From an uncultured Lachnospiraceae bacterium (GTDB taxonomy: Bacteria; Bacillota; Clostridia; Lachnospirales; Lachnospiraceae): DNA of 33,922 bases. Shown one piece after another: positions 16,451 through 24,440 of the stretch (position 1 is its first letter; each line of letters starts with the position of its first letter). A program made the translations under genes and the position numbers. The DNA lies in assembly GCA_934394615.1 (NCBI GenBank), contig CAKRRJ010000018.1, positions 1-33,922 on the forward strand, given 5' to 3'. A model generated the notes under the pieces. The model did not search any database and had not been told where the DNA came from. It saw nothing but the letters and a program-made list of their open reading frames with translations.

Positions 16451-17565
16451 TAAACTTCCCCGTTTGAAACCTCATACTTTGTTTCCAGCTCCTGGTCTTT
16501 CGTGATTTCCTCCATGTAGCGCACAATTTCCAAAAATTCCGGATCTGCTTCTGTCAGTGTTCTCGGGTTGGAATCATCGTCCAGCTGTACCGGAATAAAT
16601 GATACCTTCGCGATCTTCTTTTCCTCGATCCGCACCTTCAAAAGCAGGCTCTTGTAACTGTCCGCCGGCATCGGTTTTGACGGCATTTTCTTCCAGTCCG
16701 GATTCAGGTTCTGGATTTCCTTATGCTGCTCAGACTTGTTGAACTGCTCTAAATCCTCCGCGAACATAAACGGCGGTTCCAGAGCAAAATTGGCCATACT
16801 GTAAATGATTGCTTTCCCCTTATAAATCTCTACCGGCTTCAGGATGTGGGTGTGGTGCCCCAGAATGATATCCGCACCCGCGTCAATGATCGCGTGTCCG
16901 GCAATGCGCTGGTACTGCGCAATGACTGCTGGGATAAAATGAATGCCCCAGTGCAGGGAAACCGCAACAATGTCCACCTGTTTTTTCAGATCCGCAACCT
17001 GCTGCATGATCCGGTCCAGATCCTCCTGCAGCGGAAACGAATGAATCCGTGCTGGTGTTCCGGGCTGGTCATGCTCGATCTGCTCATACACCGTCAGTCC
17101 GCGCAATGGCGCGCATCCAGGCCTGTCCGCTGTCGCGAAATAATTCTGCGGCAGAATGCTGCAGTACGCAAGAAAACCAATCTTTACACCATTTACCTCG
17201 GCGATATATGGCTTACACGCTTCCGCAAGATTTTTTCCCGCGCCAATCGGGACCATTCCATTTTTCCGTACTACATCCAGTGTCTCAAAAAATGCTTCCC
17301 GGCCCCAGTCCATACAGTGGTTCGTTGCAAAACTGATGACATCAAATCCTGCCTTTGCTATGGCTGCCGCTCCGGCCGGGTCCCCGCGCATGGGAAGACG
17401 GCTCTGGGGAAGCGGACTTCCCGTATGCGCCAGACATGGTTCCAGCTGGCCAAATACCAGATCCCCCTGTTTTAACGCATCCCGTACCCCGTCAAAGATG
17501 CTGTCCGGATCTTCACGGTTCGGTCCCAGATCCCCAGTCGCAAGAAGTGTTAATGCTCCATCCAT
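16432..17565 (-). CDS. Cytosolic CapA-like metallophosphatase-fold protein (module A)
   Basis: A 377-residue protein of the PGA_cap/CapA family (PF09587 type), a calcineurin-like metallophosphatase fold. Motifs in order: ATGDLGPNRED (Asp12), SFATNHCMDWGREAF, VSLHWGIHF, DIILGHHTHILKPVEIYKGKAIIYSMANF. Classical CapA/PgsA proteins are membrane anchored and act in poly-gamma-glutamate export; this one starts MDGALTLLATGDL with no signal or membrane segment and there are no capB/capC genes here, so that role is unlikely. HWG-Ile-His replaces the usual HWG-x-Glu. ATG at 17565 has AAGGAGG seven bases upstream; longer frames have no site. First gene of module A, co-oriented with GRE1. A paralogue is at 20753. 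The C-terminal residues are encoded by the palindromic repeat. Confidence 0.85.
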   Translation of the reverse strand: MDGALTLLATGDLGPNREDPDSIFDGVRDALKQGDLVFGQLEPCLAHTGSPLPQSRLPMRGDPAGAAAIAKAGFDVISFATNHCMDWGREAFFETLDVVRKNGMVPIGAGKNLAEACKPYIAEVNGVKIGFLAYCSILPQNYFATADRPGCAPLRGLTVYEQIEHDQPGTPARIHSFPLQEDLDRIMQQVADLKKQVDIVAVSLHWGIHFIPAVIAQYQRIAGHAIIDAGADIILGHHTHILKPVEIYKGKAIIYSMANFALEPPFMFAEDLEQFNKSEQHKEIQNLNPDWKKMPSKPMPADSYKSLLLKVRIEEKKIAKVSFIPVQLDDDSNPRTLTEADPEFLEIVRYMEEITKDQELETKYEVSNGEVYVTVHA

Positions 17566-17696
17566 CGGTACTCCTCCTTCTCCTGATTTGCAATTCCGAA
17601 CAGTTGATGTTATAATCAAGCCATTCGCTGACACCTTTTTCACAAAATCTGACCTTATACGTTTATTATATTGTGTGCTTTCACAGAATCCTACGG

Positions 17697-17725
17697 TTGA
17701 ACTGCACATAGTGTTTATATATTTT
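17697..17725 (+). promoter_or_regulatory. Promoter of the second PucR-type regulator
   Basis: TTGAAC (17697-17702), 17 nt, TATTTT (17720-17725) lies 34 nt upstream of the start codon. A TGCACA half-site is in the spacer and TGTGTGC-TT-TCACA lies at about 17672-17685, so autoregulation is possible. On the other strand only a poor promoter for the CapA-like gene is visible (TATAAC near 17612-17617 without a good -35). Confidence 0.5.
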
Positions 17726-17759
17726 ACATATTTTTTCAAAAGAAAAGAGGAATTGTACC

Positions 17760-19370
17760 ATGATCACCCTTCCTATGGTCATCAGCGACTTAAAACCCTA
17801 CATCTGTTCTCCCTTCGAATATCCCAAACTCTTCCGCGAGCTGCGCGGAATCTATCTGGCGGACGGAGAAAACGCAGACGATCCTTCGATTCTTTACATC
17901 GGGAGCGCCGAAAACATCGCGCGGATGCTCATCCGCGGCGCTGTTGCGGAAAACTGTGTTCTGATTTCTGCCGGGACCAGTGAAACTCTTCAGAATGCCC
18001 CCAGACGCAATGTCATCCTGATCATCACCACGCTTCCGCTCACCACACTGCACAATCGTCTTTCCCAGGGACTTTTGTACTGCGATGAATGGAAAAATGT
18101 ACTGACCAGAAATGCCGGAAAGGGAATCAAACCATTTCTTCAGACTGCCAGCCGGTATTTTGAGATTTCCATCTGCCTTCTGACCTCCGACCTGCGTCCC
18201 GCGATCCGGAGCATCCAGGAAAGTGATGCGGCCGTTCTGAATTTCAGTTCCCGGGAGTTTCTGGAAAATCCGGATTTCCCATTCCAGCTTCTGATCGACC
18301 AGCTGGACCATTCCAAACAAAATACTGTGGTAAGCACTCCGCGCAGAAACGGCTATGTATTCGCCCTGATCCCGGTTACCAGAAACCACACTGTGCTTGG
18401 CTATCTTCTCGCCTGCACCAGCAACCGAACCAGTCTGCTGGAAAACATCCTGTATGTAATGGCTCCGCTTGCTGCCGAACTCATGCTGGAGGATGACTGG
18501 TATCAGGCAGGCAAAGATACCTTTCAGTCACTTGCTGCCCAGTTTCTGGGCGATTCCCCGGAAGATCTGGACGTTCTGGAGCGAAAGTTAAAGCAGCTGC
18601 CCAATCATCCGAAACGGTTTATGCGCGGCATCATCATCCGTACGATCGATGATACCGGACAGCCGCTCCCCATCTATCCGCAGGAATTCCGGCGCATGTT
18701 TCACGATATTCAGGCAATGTTCCCGCTGGACAACACAGCTTTGCTGGACGAATGCATCTACATCATGAGCAGCGATGAAAGGCCGGACTCTCCCATCACG
18801 ATCACGGAAAATGAGGCATTCTGCGCGCTGCTGCAGCAGTATCATGCATATGCCATGGTATCCAATCCTTCCCAGCGTCTTCAGGGTGTCCGGGTGCTCT
18901 TCCACCTGTGTTTTCCCATTCGGCCCGCGGCCGATGCCATCCGCTTCGACGACGAACAGGAGCTGCGCTGCCTGCGCTTTGACCGCTATGCACCTTACTA
19001 CATCATCCGTCTGTGCGAACAGGCCGCGTCCAGGGAGATGGGGGTAAACGATATCCTGTATCTCTGTCACCCGGCCATTCTGACCCTGACCCGCTATGAC
19101 CGCGCATACAACAGCAACCTGCGTGATACCCTGTTCACATTTCTGATGAATGACCGCAGCATCAGCGAGACAAGCCGGAAGATGTTCATGCACCGTAACA
19201 CGACCATTTATAAGCTGAATAAGATCCAGGAACTGATCAACGACAACCTGGAAAACCCGTACACGCGCCACCAGCTGATCTTAAGCTGCATGATCATCCG
19301 CTATGTGGAACAGTACCAGCATTCCACATTCCAGCTGCCGCCGCTTGAAAGCAGCCTTTTGCGCAAATAA
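17760..19370 (+). CDS. PucR/CdaR-type transcriptional regulator (module A)
   Basis: A 536-residue regulator divergent from the CapA-GRE1 genes. The C-terminal helix-turn-helix is of PucR type: DTLFTFLMNDRSISETSRKMFMHRNTTIYKLNKIQELI. The N-terminus contains the shared stretch ILYIGSAENIARMLIRGAVAEN, similar to EYLYIGSTAVIHEIL in the regulator at 6413 and DFIYIGNYSDGIRLL in that at 27009. The ATG at 17760 has AGAGGA seven bases upstream. Regulators of this type usually activate the divergent catabolic operon with the substrate as inducer; which ligand is unknown. Confidence 0.86.
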   Translation: MITLPMVISDLKPYICSPFEYPKLFRELRGIYLADGENADDPSILYIGSAENIARMLIRGAVAENCVLISAGTSETLQNAPRRNVILIITTLPLTTLHNRLSQGLLYCDEWKNVLTRNAGKGIKPFLQTASRYFEISICLLTSDLRPAIRSIQESDAAVLNFSSREFLENPDFPFQLLIDQLDHSKQNTVVSTPRRNGYVFALIPVTRNHTVLGYLLACTSNRTSLLENILYVMAPLAAELMLEDDWYQAGKDTFQSLAAQFLGDSPEDLDVLERKLKQLPNHPKRFMRGIIIRTIDDTGQPLPIYPQEFRRMFHDIQAMFPLDNTALLDECIYIMSSDERPDSPITITENEAFCALLQQYHAYAMVSNPSQRLQGVRVLFHLCFPIRPAADAIRFDDEQELRCLRFDRYAPYYIIRLCEQAASREMGVNDILYLCHPAILTLTRYDRAYNSNLRDTLFTFLMNDRSISETSRKMFMHRNTTIYKLNKIQELINDNLENPYTRHQLILSCMIIRYVEQYQHSTFQLPPLESSLLRK

Positions 19371-19418
19371 AAGAATCCGTGCTGAATGAATGAACACTCA
19401 GCACGGATTCTTTTATTT
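19365..19418. terminator. Bidirectional intrinsic terminator
   Basis: A 21-bp stem formed by 19365-19385 and 19398-19418, including AAAAGAATCCGTGCTGA and its exact complement, with a 12-base loop. A- and T-rich ends give U-runs in both directions. It separates the converging PucR-type regulator and MatC-like gene. Confidence 0.9.
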
Positions 19419-19428
19419 TGTCTGATTT

Positions 19429-20724
19429 TTAGAAGATTCCCAACACACCAACTGCTGCAAGAACAGCGGAAAATCCCATTCCAAGCGCGGCCAGGCCAAG
19501 CTGCCAGGTAATCAGCTTTCCGCGCACTTTCTCATCCTGGCAGTTCGACATAAAGATCGCGCCGCCGGTTGAGAACGGAGACAGTGCAGTATAGCAGGCG
19601 CCAAGCAGAATACCGATAAACATGGTAATCGGTTTGATCGCAGTTCCCGCAACGGTAGTTCCAACGATCGGAGCCAGCATCGGGAATACGGTGTTGATGC
19701 CGCCTGAGAAGAAACTTAAGAAACCGCCAAGCAGGGTCATAAAGGCTACCATCATGCCTTCCGGTACGCTATTGTTGAGCCAGCTGGAAATCACATCCAC
19801 TACACCAGCCTGGGTTGCAACATTCATCAGGGTTCCGATACCGCCGACCAGAATGATCGTGTTCCACGGCACACTCTTGATTGCCGCGCGCTGGTCTGCC
19901 AGTTTCATGAGTACACATACAACAAATCCAACGAAGCTGAGCATCTGGATATCCAGTCTGGATGCAAGGAAGCCAAGCGTCGGGTTCTTCACAAATTTAC
20001 TGAGCATGGACGGAATTACAACCAGACCTACCACAATGGCAATGATGATCAGGTTCTTTTTCTGGATATCATTGAACGGCTGCGGTTTCTGTACATTGAC
20101 GGTCTGCAGCTTATGTCCCTTGAATACAAAATAAAGCACGATCAGGATAATCGTCGTAATGAGGAAATAAGCGAAGAAAAATTCCCAGGTCATTCCTGCT
20201 GCCTCAGCCTCAAATCCATTTGCTGCGATTGTGGAGTTTACAACTGCTCCGGATGCTGCCCACGGCATACATGCACCGATTGCAGCACCATGACATACGC
20301 CCCACGCGATGATGACCGGATGAAGGCCTGCCGGAAGTCCGATGGAAAAGCCAATCACCGCCATAATTGCATTTGCTGCAGGCGGCGGACATCCGATCGC
20401 ACCAAGAACGATCGCGATAAAATAAATCGCAATACCAATCATCCAGGACTGGTTTCTTACTGCATAGAGCAGATGATCTGCTACTGCCTGCATTGTACCG
20501 TTACAGCAGGCAAATCCAAAAAACAACGTGATGGAGAGCAGCTGGAACACGACTCCGTTTGGCCATAAGGCAACCACCTCTTTTACTTTCATCCCCATCA
20601 TCAGGCATCCGACGATCCAGGCAAATACCATACCGGTAACACCCATATTCACATTGAACTTATACCCCAGTGCGATTGCGATGATGATTCCTATCATACA
20701 TACAATAATTGCGCTGCTTGACAT
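19429..20724 (-). CDS. MatC-like dicarboxylate carrier (module B)
   Basis: A 431-residue polytopic membrane protein, paralogue of the carrier at 12457. Shared features: N-terminal IAIALGYKFNVNMGVTGMVFAWIVG, the central KGHKLQTVNVQKPQPFNDIQ loop (KGHKAGTVSMKEAAPKFNEVQ in the other), and C-terminal ALSPFSTGGAIFMS. It belongs to the ion-transporter superfamily and resembles MatC. The ATG at 20724 has AGGAGG nine bases upstream. It follows the CapA-like gene by 28 bp, so they form one unit ending at the terminator at 19365-19418. Retaining two carriers suggests related but distinct substrates, or an antiport pair for substrate and product. Confidence 0.78.
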   Translation of the reverse strand: MSSSAIIVCMIGIIIAIALGYKFNVNMGVTGMVFAWIVGCLMMGMKVKEVVALWPNGVVFQLLSITLFFGFACCNGTMQAVADHLLYAVRNQSWMIGIAIYFIAIVLGAIGCPPPAANAIMAVIGFSIGLPAGLHPVIIAWGVCHGAAIGACMPWAASGAVVNSTIAANGFEAEAAGMTWEFFFAYFLITTIILIVLYFVFKGHKLQTVNVQKPQPFNDIQKKNLIIIAIVVGLVVIPSMLSKFVKNPTLGFLASRLDIQMLSFVGFVVCVLMKLADQRAAIKSVPWNTIILVGGIGTLMNVATQAGVVDVISSWLNNSVPEGMMVAFMTLLGGFLSFFSGGINTVFPMLAPIVGTTVAGTAIKPITMFIGILLGACYTALSPFSTGGAIFMSNCQDEKVRGKLITWQLGLAALGMGFSAVLAAVGVLGIF

Positions 20725-20752
20725 ATCTTCCTACCTCCTCATTCCTCTTTTG

Positions 20753-21892
20753 TTATTCGAGCCGTACCCAGTCATCTTCCACATGATAGATTCCGGCATC
20801 CATCTTCTGGTTTTCTGTAATACGCACCATATAGTCGTTGATCTCCTGAAACTTCGGATCGGACGGTCCCACTACATAAGGCGCTCCATCCTCCGGCAGA
20901 TACGCCGGCAGATAGCCCACTTCGTCAATCTTTTTATCCCTGATGGTCCATTTTGCGATCATGGTCAGATAACTGTCCATCGGGAAGCTTCGCTTTGTTG
21001 TCTTGAACGCATCGCTGATTGCGGTCATCTCCGTATGGCTCTTCGACGTTTTCATGTCCTGTCCCTTTGCCTTTACATCGCGGAGCATATCGGTAACTTC
21101 TTCCATGGCAAAGTTTCCAAGGCTGTAAAAAATTGCCTTGCCTTTATACATTTCGATTGGTTTTAAGATATGCGCGTGATGTCCAAGAATCAGGTCTGCA
21201 CCAGCATCAATGGCAAAATGCGCATAATACTTCTGATATCCGGCCAGTACACCTTCCTTGAAGTGAATACCCCAGTGCATGGAAACCACAACCAGATCTG
21301 CCTGTTTTTTTGCCTCCCGGATGTCATTCAGCATTTTTTCCAGATCATCCGGATGCGGAAAACTGTACATCCGGCACGGAGTTTCCGGCTGGTCATGCTC
21401 TACCGGAACATAAGCGGTAATGCCGCGCGCCGGGTTACATCCCGGTCTCGCCTCCTCCGCCCAGAACCCCTGCGGCAGAATAGAACAGTATCCAAGAAAC
21501 GCAACTTTCGTTCCATCCACATCGATAATCGGGTACTCTCTCGCCCTCTCCTCGTTTTCTCCGGCACCGATCAGATAAAGCCCGGCATCTCTCAGATGCT
21601 TAAGCGTTTCCTTAAACGCGTCCCTGCCGTAATCCAGCGCATGGTTTGACGCGAAACTGATTACATCAAATCCGGCGTCTTTCAATGCTCCCGCCACTTC
21701 CGGTCTTGAAGAACATCCCATGCGTGTACAGCTCGATAATGGTCCAGTCTCACTCAGCACACTCTCCAACTGTCCAAATGTCAGGTCACTTTCACGGAAC
21801 AGATCCCGCACATGAACAAACGACGAAGAAAGATCATCCCGGTACGGCGCTACATCCCCCACTCCGTACATTACCAATTTTTCTTTACCCAT
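20753..21892 (-). CDS. Cytosolic CapA-like metallophosphatase-fold protein (module B)
   Basis: A 379-residue paralogue of the protein at 16432. Motifs: MYGVGDVAPYRDDL, SFASNHALDYGRDAF, VSMHWGIHF, DLILGHHAHILKPIEMYKGKAIFYSLGNF. As in the paralogue there is no signal peptide or anchor, and His replaces the Glu of HWGxE. The metal-site residues Asp, Asn-His, His and GHHxH are kept, so hydrolase or related metal chemistry is possible in the cytosol. ATG at 21892 has AAAGGAG six bases upstream. It starts a two-gene unit with the MatC-like carrier, separated from the TPR gene by a terminator and the long palindromic element. Function unknown. Confidence 0.85.
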   Translation of the reverse strand: MGKEKLVMYGVGDVAPYRDDLSSSFVHVRDLFRESDLTFGQLESVLSETGPLSSCTRMGCSSRPEVAGALKDAGFDVISFASNHALDYGRDAFKETLKHLRDAGLYLIGAGENEERAREYPIIDVDGTKVAFLGYCSILPQGFWAEEARPGCNPARGITAYVPVEHDQPETPCRMYSFPHPDDLEKMLNDIREAKKQADLVVVSMHWGIHFKEGVLAGYQKYYAHFAIDAGADLILGHHAHILKPIEMYKGKAIFYSLGNFAMEEVTDMLRDVKAKGQDMKTSKSHTEMTAISDAFKTTKRSFPMDSYLTMIAKWTIRDKKIDEVGYLPAYLPEDGAPYVVGPSDPKFQEINDYMVRITENQKMDAGIYHVEDDWVRLE

Positions 21893-22160
21893 ACCCAGCT
21901 CCTTTCTCTTGTTTTCGCTTTTCTGTTACTGTTCACGCGTTGCGCAAACAGCAACGGATTTTGCCGATGCTTCGCATTCCAAATCGGCAAAATCTGCTGC
22001 CACCACTGTATCATACGGCATTTTCAGTTCAGAAAATGCCTACCCGTGTACAGTAACGCTTTTCTTCCGTTATGCGTTGTCAATATTTTATCAAAATGTA
22101 TTTTTATAAAACATGTTCATTTAATCCAATTCCGGTACATATCGTCTGGTTATAGTAAAC
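21893..22160. other. Intergenic region upstream of the module B CapA-like gene
   Basis: This stretch between the CapA-like gene and the TPR terminator is mostly filled by the structured repeat at 21925-22057. The remainder is A/T-rich (22060-22160), where a promoter for the CapA-like gene should lie. I do not see a convincing -35/-10 pair. No gene is supported. Confidence 0.5.
21925..22057. repeat. 133-bp composite palindromic element (long form)
   Basis: Outer arms GTTACTGTTCACG (21925-21937) and CGTGTACAGTAAC (22045-22057) pair with one mismatch. Inside are three perfect hairpins: CGTTGC/GCAACG (21938-21956), GATTTTGCCGAT/ATCGGCAAAATC (21957-21968 with 21983-21994), and GGCATTTTC/GAAAATGCC (22017-22025 with 22032-22040). 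The whole can fold as a multi-branched structure. The left arm is identical to that of the 28-bp palindrome at 16423. It looks like a non-coding MITE- or REP-like repeat; a structured RNA leader of the CapA-like gene is an alternative. Confidence 0.75.
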
Positions 22161-22217
22161 AAAAAAGGTGATGTGGCAAAAAGGAACCCGACACGTTCCT
22201 CTTGCGACATCACCTTT
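22161..22217 (-). terminator. Intrinsic terminator after the TPR gene
   Basis: Arms at 22164-22187 and 22195-22217 are nearly complementary (one mismatch region), with GTTCC next to a seven-base loop. On the minus strand the stem is followed by TTTTTT. It ends the activase-TPR unit. Confidence 0.85.
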
Positions 22218-22234
22218 CTGCTTCTCTGTTATTT

Positions 22235-23164
22235 TTATCTTCCCTGGCCAGCTGCAATCGCCTGCTCCACGCTCAGCTTTTTCTTTTCCCAGGTTTCTGC
22301 TTCCTGGTCCCTGCCCAGCTTCCGGCAAACTTCCGCGCAGTTTCCGCAGCCTGCCGCGTACTCTGCGTTTTCTCCGTAAATCAGACGGATCTTTCCAAGT
22401 GCCTCCTTGAAATCGGTGAGTGCCTGCTCATACCGGCCGTCCCGGAAAGCAAAAAATCCTCTTGTGTTCAAAACCATCGGATAGTGCGGATTCTTTCCGC
22501 CATCGAGCACAGCCAGAATCTCTGCCGCCTGTTTTACCGCGTCATCTGCTTCCGCCCGCTTTCCAAGCTGGTCCAGCGCAACTGCCAGATTATTCCAGGT
22601 TGTTCCTCTTTCCACATCACAGGAATCACACAGATCCAGTTTTTCCATGGCCTGCCTGAAATAGTCTGCTGCCTCTCTCGGTCGCTTCCGGTCCAGATAA
22701 ACCAGGCCGATGTTGTTATACAGACCTGCAAGAACGCCCGGATCTGTTCCATCCAGCGCCGCGTAGATGCGGTCCGCCTGGCGGAAGGTGTCTAACGCCT
22801 CCTGAAGCGCGCCCATATAGCGGTAGGTTCCTGCCTTATTTAACAGAAGCGTCGCGTATTCTGCTGTATGGTTCCGGTACAGAGACTCCAGTTCCTTCTG
22901 TGCCAGTGAAAATGTTTCCAGTGCTTCCTCAAAGCGGCTTAAGCCGCGGTAAAAACATGCCAGTTCATTGCAGACTGCCACATAATCCAGATTCGGTTCC
23001 ATCTCCGGAACACAGCTCGGGCAGCCATTATTCTGCGGGATCCAGTTGCCGCTTTCCTGCGCCTTTTCCTGCTGTTCTTTCAAAAAGCGCTCGGTCTGTT
23101 CCAGGTCATATGCCGCATAACAGCGGTCCAGTTCCTCATAAAATTTCTTTAAGTCAAACGCCAT
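22235..23164 (-). CDS. Tetratricopeptide-repeat protein
   Basis: A 309-residue soluble protein with about six TPR units of the kinesin-light-chain type, for example AVCNELACFYRGLSRFEEAL, LLLNKAGTYRYMGALQEAL, LYNNIGLVYLDRKRPREAA, TWNNLAVALDQLGKRAEA and LNTRGFFAFRDGRYEQAL, from about residue 60 to 290. An NNGCPSC motif lies near residue 45. TPR folds bind partner proteins. It starts 3 bp after the activase stop codon, with its GGAGG site overlapping that stop, so both are translated together. It may be a scaffold or chaperone for activase, GRE or the DUF4037/DUF4125 proteins; that is inferred from position only. Confidence 0.85.
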   Translation of the reverse strand: MAFDLKKFYEELDRCYAAYDLEQTERFLKEQQEKAQESGNWIPQNNGCPSCVPEMEPNLDYVAVCNELACFYRGLSRFEEALETFSLAQKELESLYRNHTAEYATLLLNKAGTYRYMGALQEALDTFRQADRIYAALDGTDPGVLAGLYNNIGLVYLDRKRPREAADYFRQAMEKLDLCDSCDVERGTTWNNLAVALDQLGKRAEADDAVKQAAEILAVLDGGKNPHYPMVLNTRGFFAFRDGRYEQALTDFKEALGKIRLIYGENAEYAAGCGNCAEVCRKLGRDQEAETWEKKKLSVEQAIAAGQGR

Positions 23165-23167
23165 GAC

Positions 23168-24103
23168 TTATCCTCCAATCTGTACGGTAAGCCCATATTT
23201 CTCCACAATGCTTTTCAGATGCTCCATATGCGCATCGGACGGCGGATCAATCGACCAGTCCATCTCATGGCCCAGGCTCTCATTTTTCGACTCGCCCAGG
23301 CGGTGATACGGAAGGAGGCACACTCTTGTATCCGGCGCAAGATTTTCTTTTACAAACCTTGCCATGGCATCGATGTTCTCATCGCTGTCGTTGTGCCCCG
23401 GAATCGTCGGAACGCGCACCCACACCGGAACATGAAGATCCTGATTGATGTGGACGATGTTCTTTAAGATCCACTCATTGCTGACACCAGTATACTCCTT
23501 ATGTTTCTCCGGGTCCATATGTTTTATGTCGCAAAGCGCAAGATCCACCTGGGAATACACCCGGTCAATGATTTCTTCCGATGCATAGCAGCTGCTCTCC
23601 ACCGCTGTGGATAAGCCCTCTTCGTGCGCTGCCATCAGCAGATTTTCCGTAAAATCCGGACACGCCAGGCACTCTCCGCCGCTGATCGTCATGCCGCCGC
23701 CGGAAGTATCCAGAAACAGTTTATCCTGCAAAACACGGTCCAGCGCCGTCTGTACATCCATGATCTCCCCGGCAATCTCTCTGGCCTCTGCCGGACAGCC
23801 TTTCACGCAAGCGCCGCAGTCTGTACAAAGTGTCCTGTCTGTGACCGCATGAACCGCTCCATCTTTTTCCAGTAACGCAACCGCTTTCTGCGGGCAGGCT
23901 TCCACGCACCAGCCGCACCCGGTACATTTATCCTTATAAAACATCAGCTGCGGCTTTTTCAAATTGGACTCCGGATTCGCGCACCAGGTGCAGCGCAGCG
24001 GACATCCCTTCACGAAAACCGTCACCCGGATTCCCGGACCATCGTGGATGCAATAAGTCTGGATATTAAATACTGTTGTTGTTACTGTTCTGTCTGCCGC
24101 CAT
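23168..24103 (-). CDS. Glycyl radical enzyme activating protein (radical SAM)
   Basis: A 311-residue radical SAM activase that uses S-adenosylmethionine to make the glycyl radical on its partner. The radical SAM cluster motif is Cys34-x3-Cys38-x2-Cys41 (KGCPLRCTWC). Two extra [4Fe-4S] sites follow: Cys60/63/66/70 and Cys93/96/99/103, as in activases of GRE eliminases rather than PFL activase. TISGGECL is the SAM-binding GGE motif. ATG at 24103 with GGAGG ten bases upstream; the longer frame to 24172 has no support. It is divergent from GRE2 and is the only activase in the window, so it may serve both GREs. Confidence 0.95.
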   Translation of the reverse strand: MAADRTVTTTVFNIQTYCIHDGPGIRVTVFVKGCPLRCTWCANPESNLKKPQLMFYKDKCTGCGWCVEACPQKAVALLEKDGAVHAVTDRTLCTDCGACVKGCPAEAREIAGEIMDVQTALDRVLQDKLFLDTSGGGMTISGGECLACPDFTENLLMAAHEEGLSTAVESSCYASEEIIDRVYSQVDLALCDIKHMDPEKHKEYTGVSNEWILKNIVHINQDLHVPVWVRVPTIPGHNDSDENIDAMARFVKENLAPDTRVCLLPYHRLGESKNESLGHEMDWSIDPPSDAHMEHLKSIVEKYGLTVQIGG

Positions 24104-24440
24104 AATCTCAACCCCTCCCGTTTTTCTGCTGCGCAGCCTGTTTCCTGCACTGACACAGCCTCTGTATCTCATTACTATACGCCATATCGGACCAAACCGC
24201 TATGTTCATATCTTCTATTTATGATAGCCAAAGCACACAAAAAGGTCAACCAGGCCGCCTGCCCCGAAACAGCCGTCTCTGATTTCTGTGACCTTTGCAC
24301 ATTTTCCCCCTCCTCCTCTGTGCATCCCTTACAACTTTCCCGGAATTCCTGTCATTTCCTTGCATTGTCCCCCCGGATAATGTTACCTTTTTATCAGAGA
24401 TTACACGAAATGAATCTGTGTACCGAGGAGGGTTATGATT
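24104..24440. other. Divergent regulatory region between activase and GRE2
   Basis: A 337-bp region with no supported gene. It contains the inverted half-sites TGCACA (24296-24301) and TGTGCA (24319-24324), and GCACACA near 24232. A GATAAT at about 24376 could be a GRE2 -10 box, without a good -35, which suggests activator control. ATG choice for GRE2 is decided by the GAGGAGG at about 24425-24431. Confidence 0.5.

Noticed and set aside
16432..21892. Poly-gamma-glutamate capsule locus
   Set aside because: CapA-like proteins are present but without membrane anchors, and there is no CapB/PgsB or CapC/PgsC gene.
24081..24090. A third copy of the GTTACTGTTC repeat arm
   Set aside because: The ten bases fall in the activase coding sequence (TVTTTV region) with no inverted partner nearby, so chance is sufficient.
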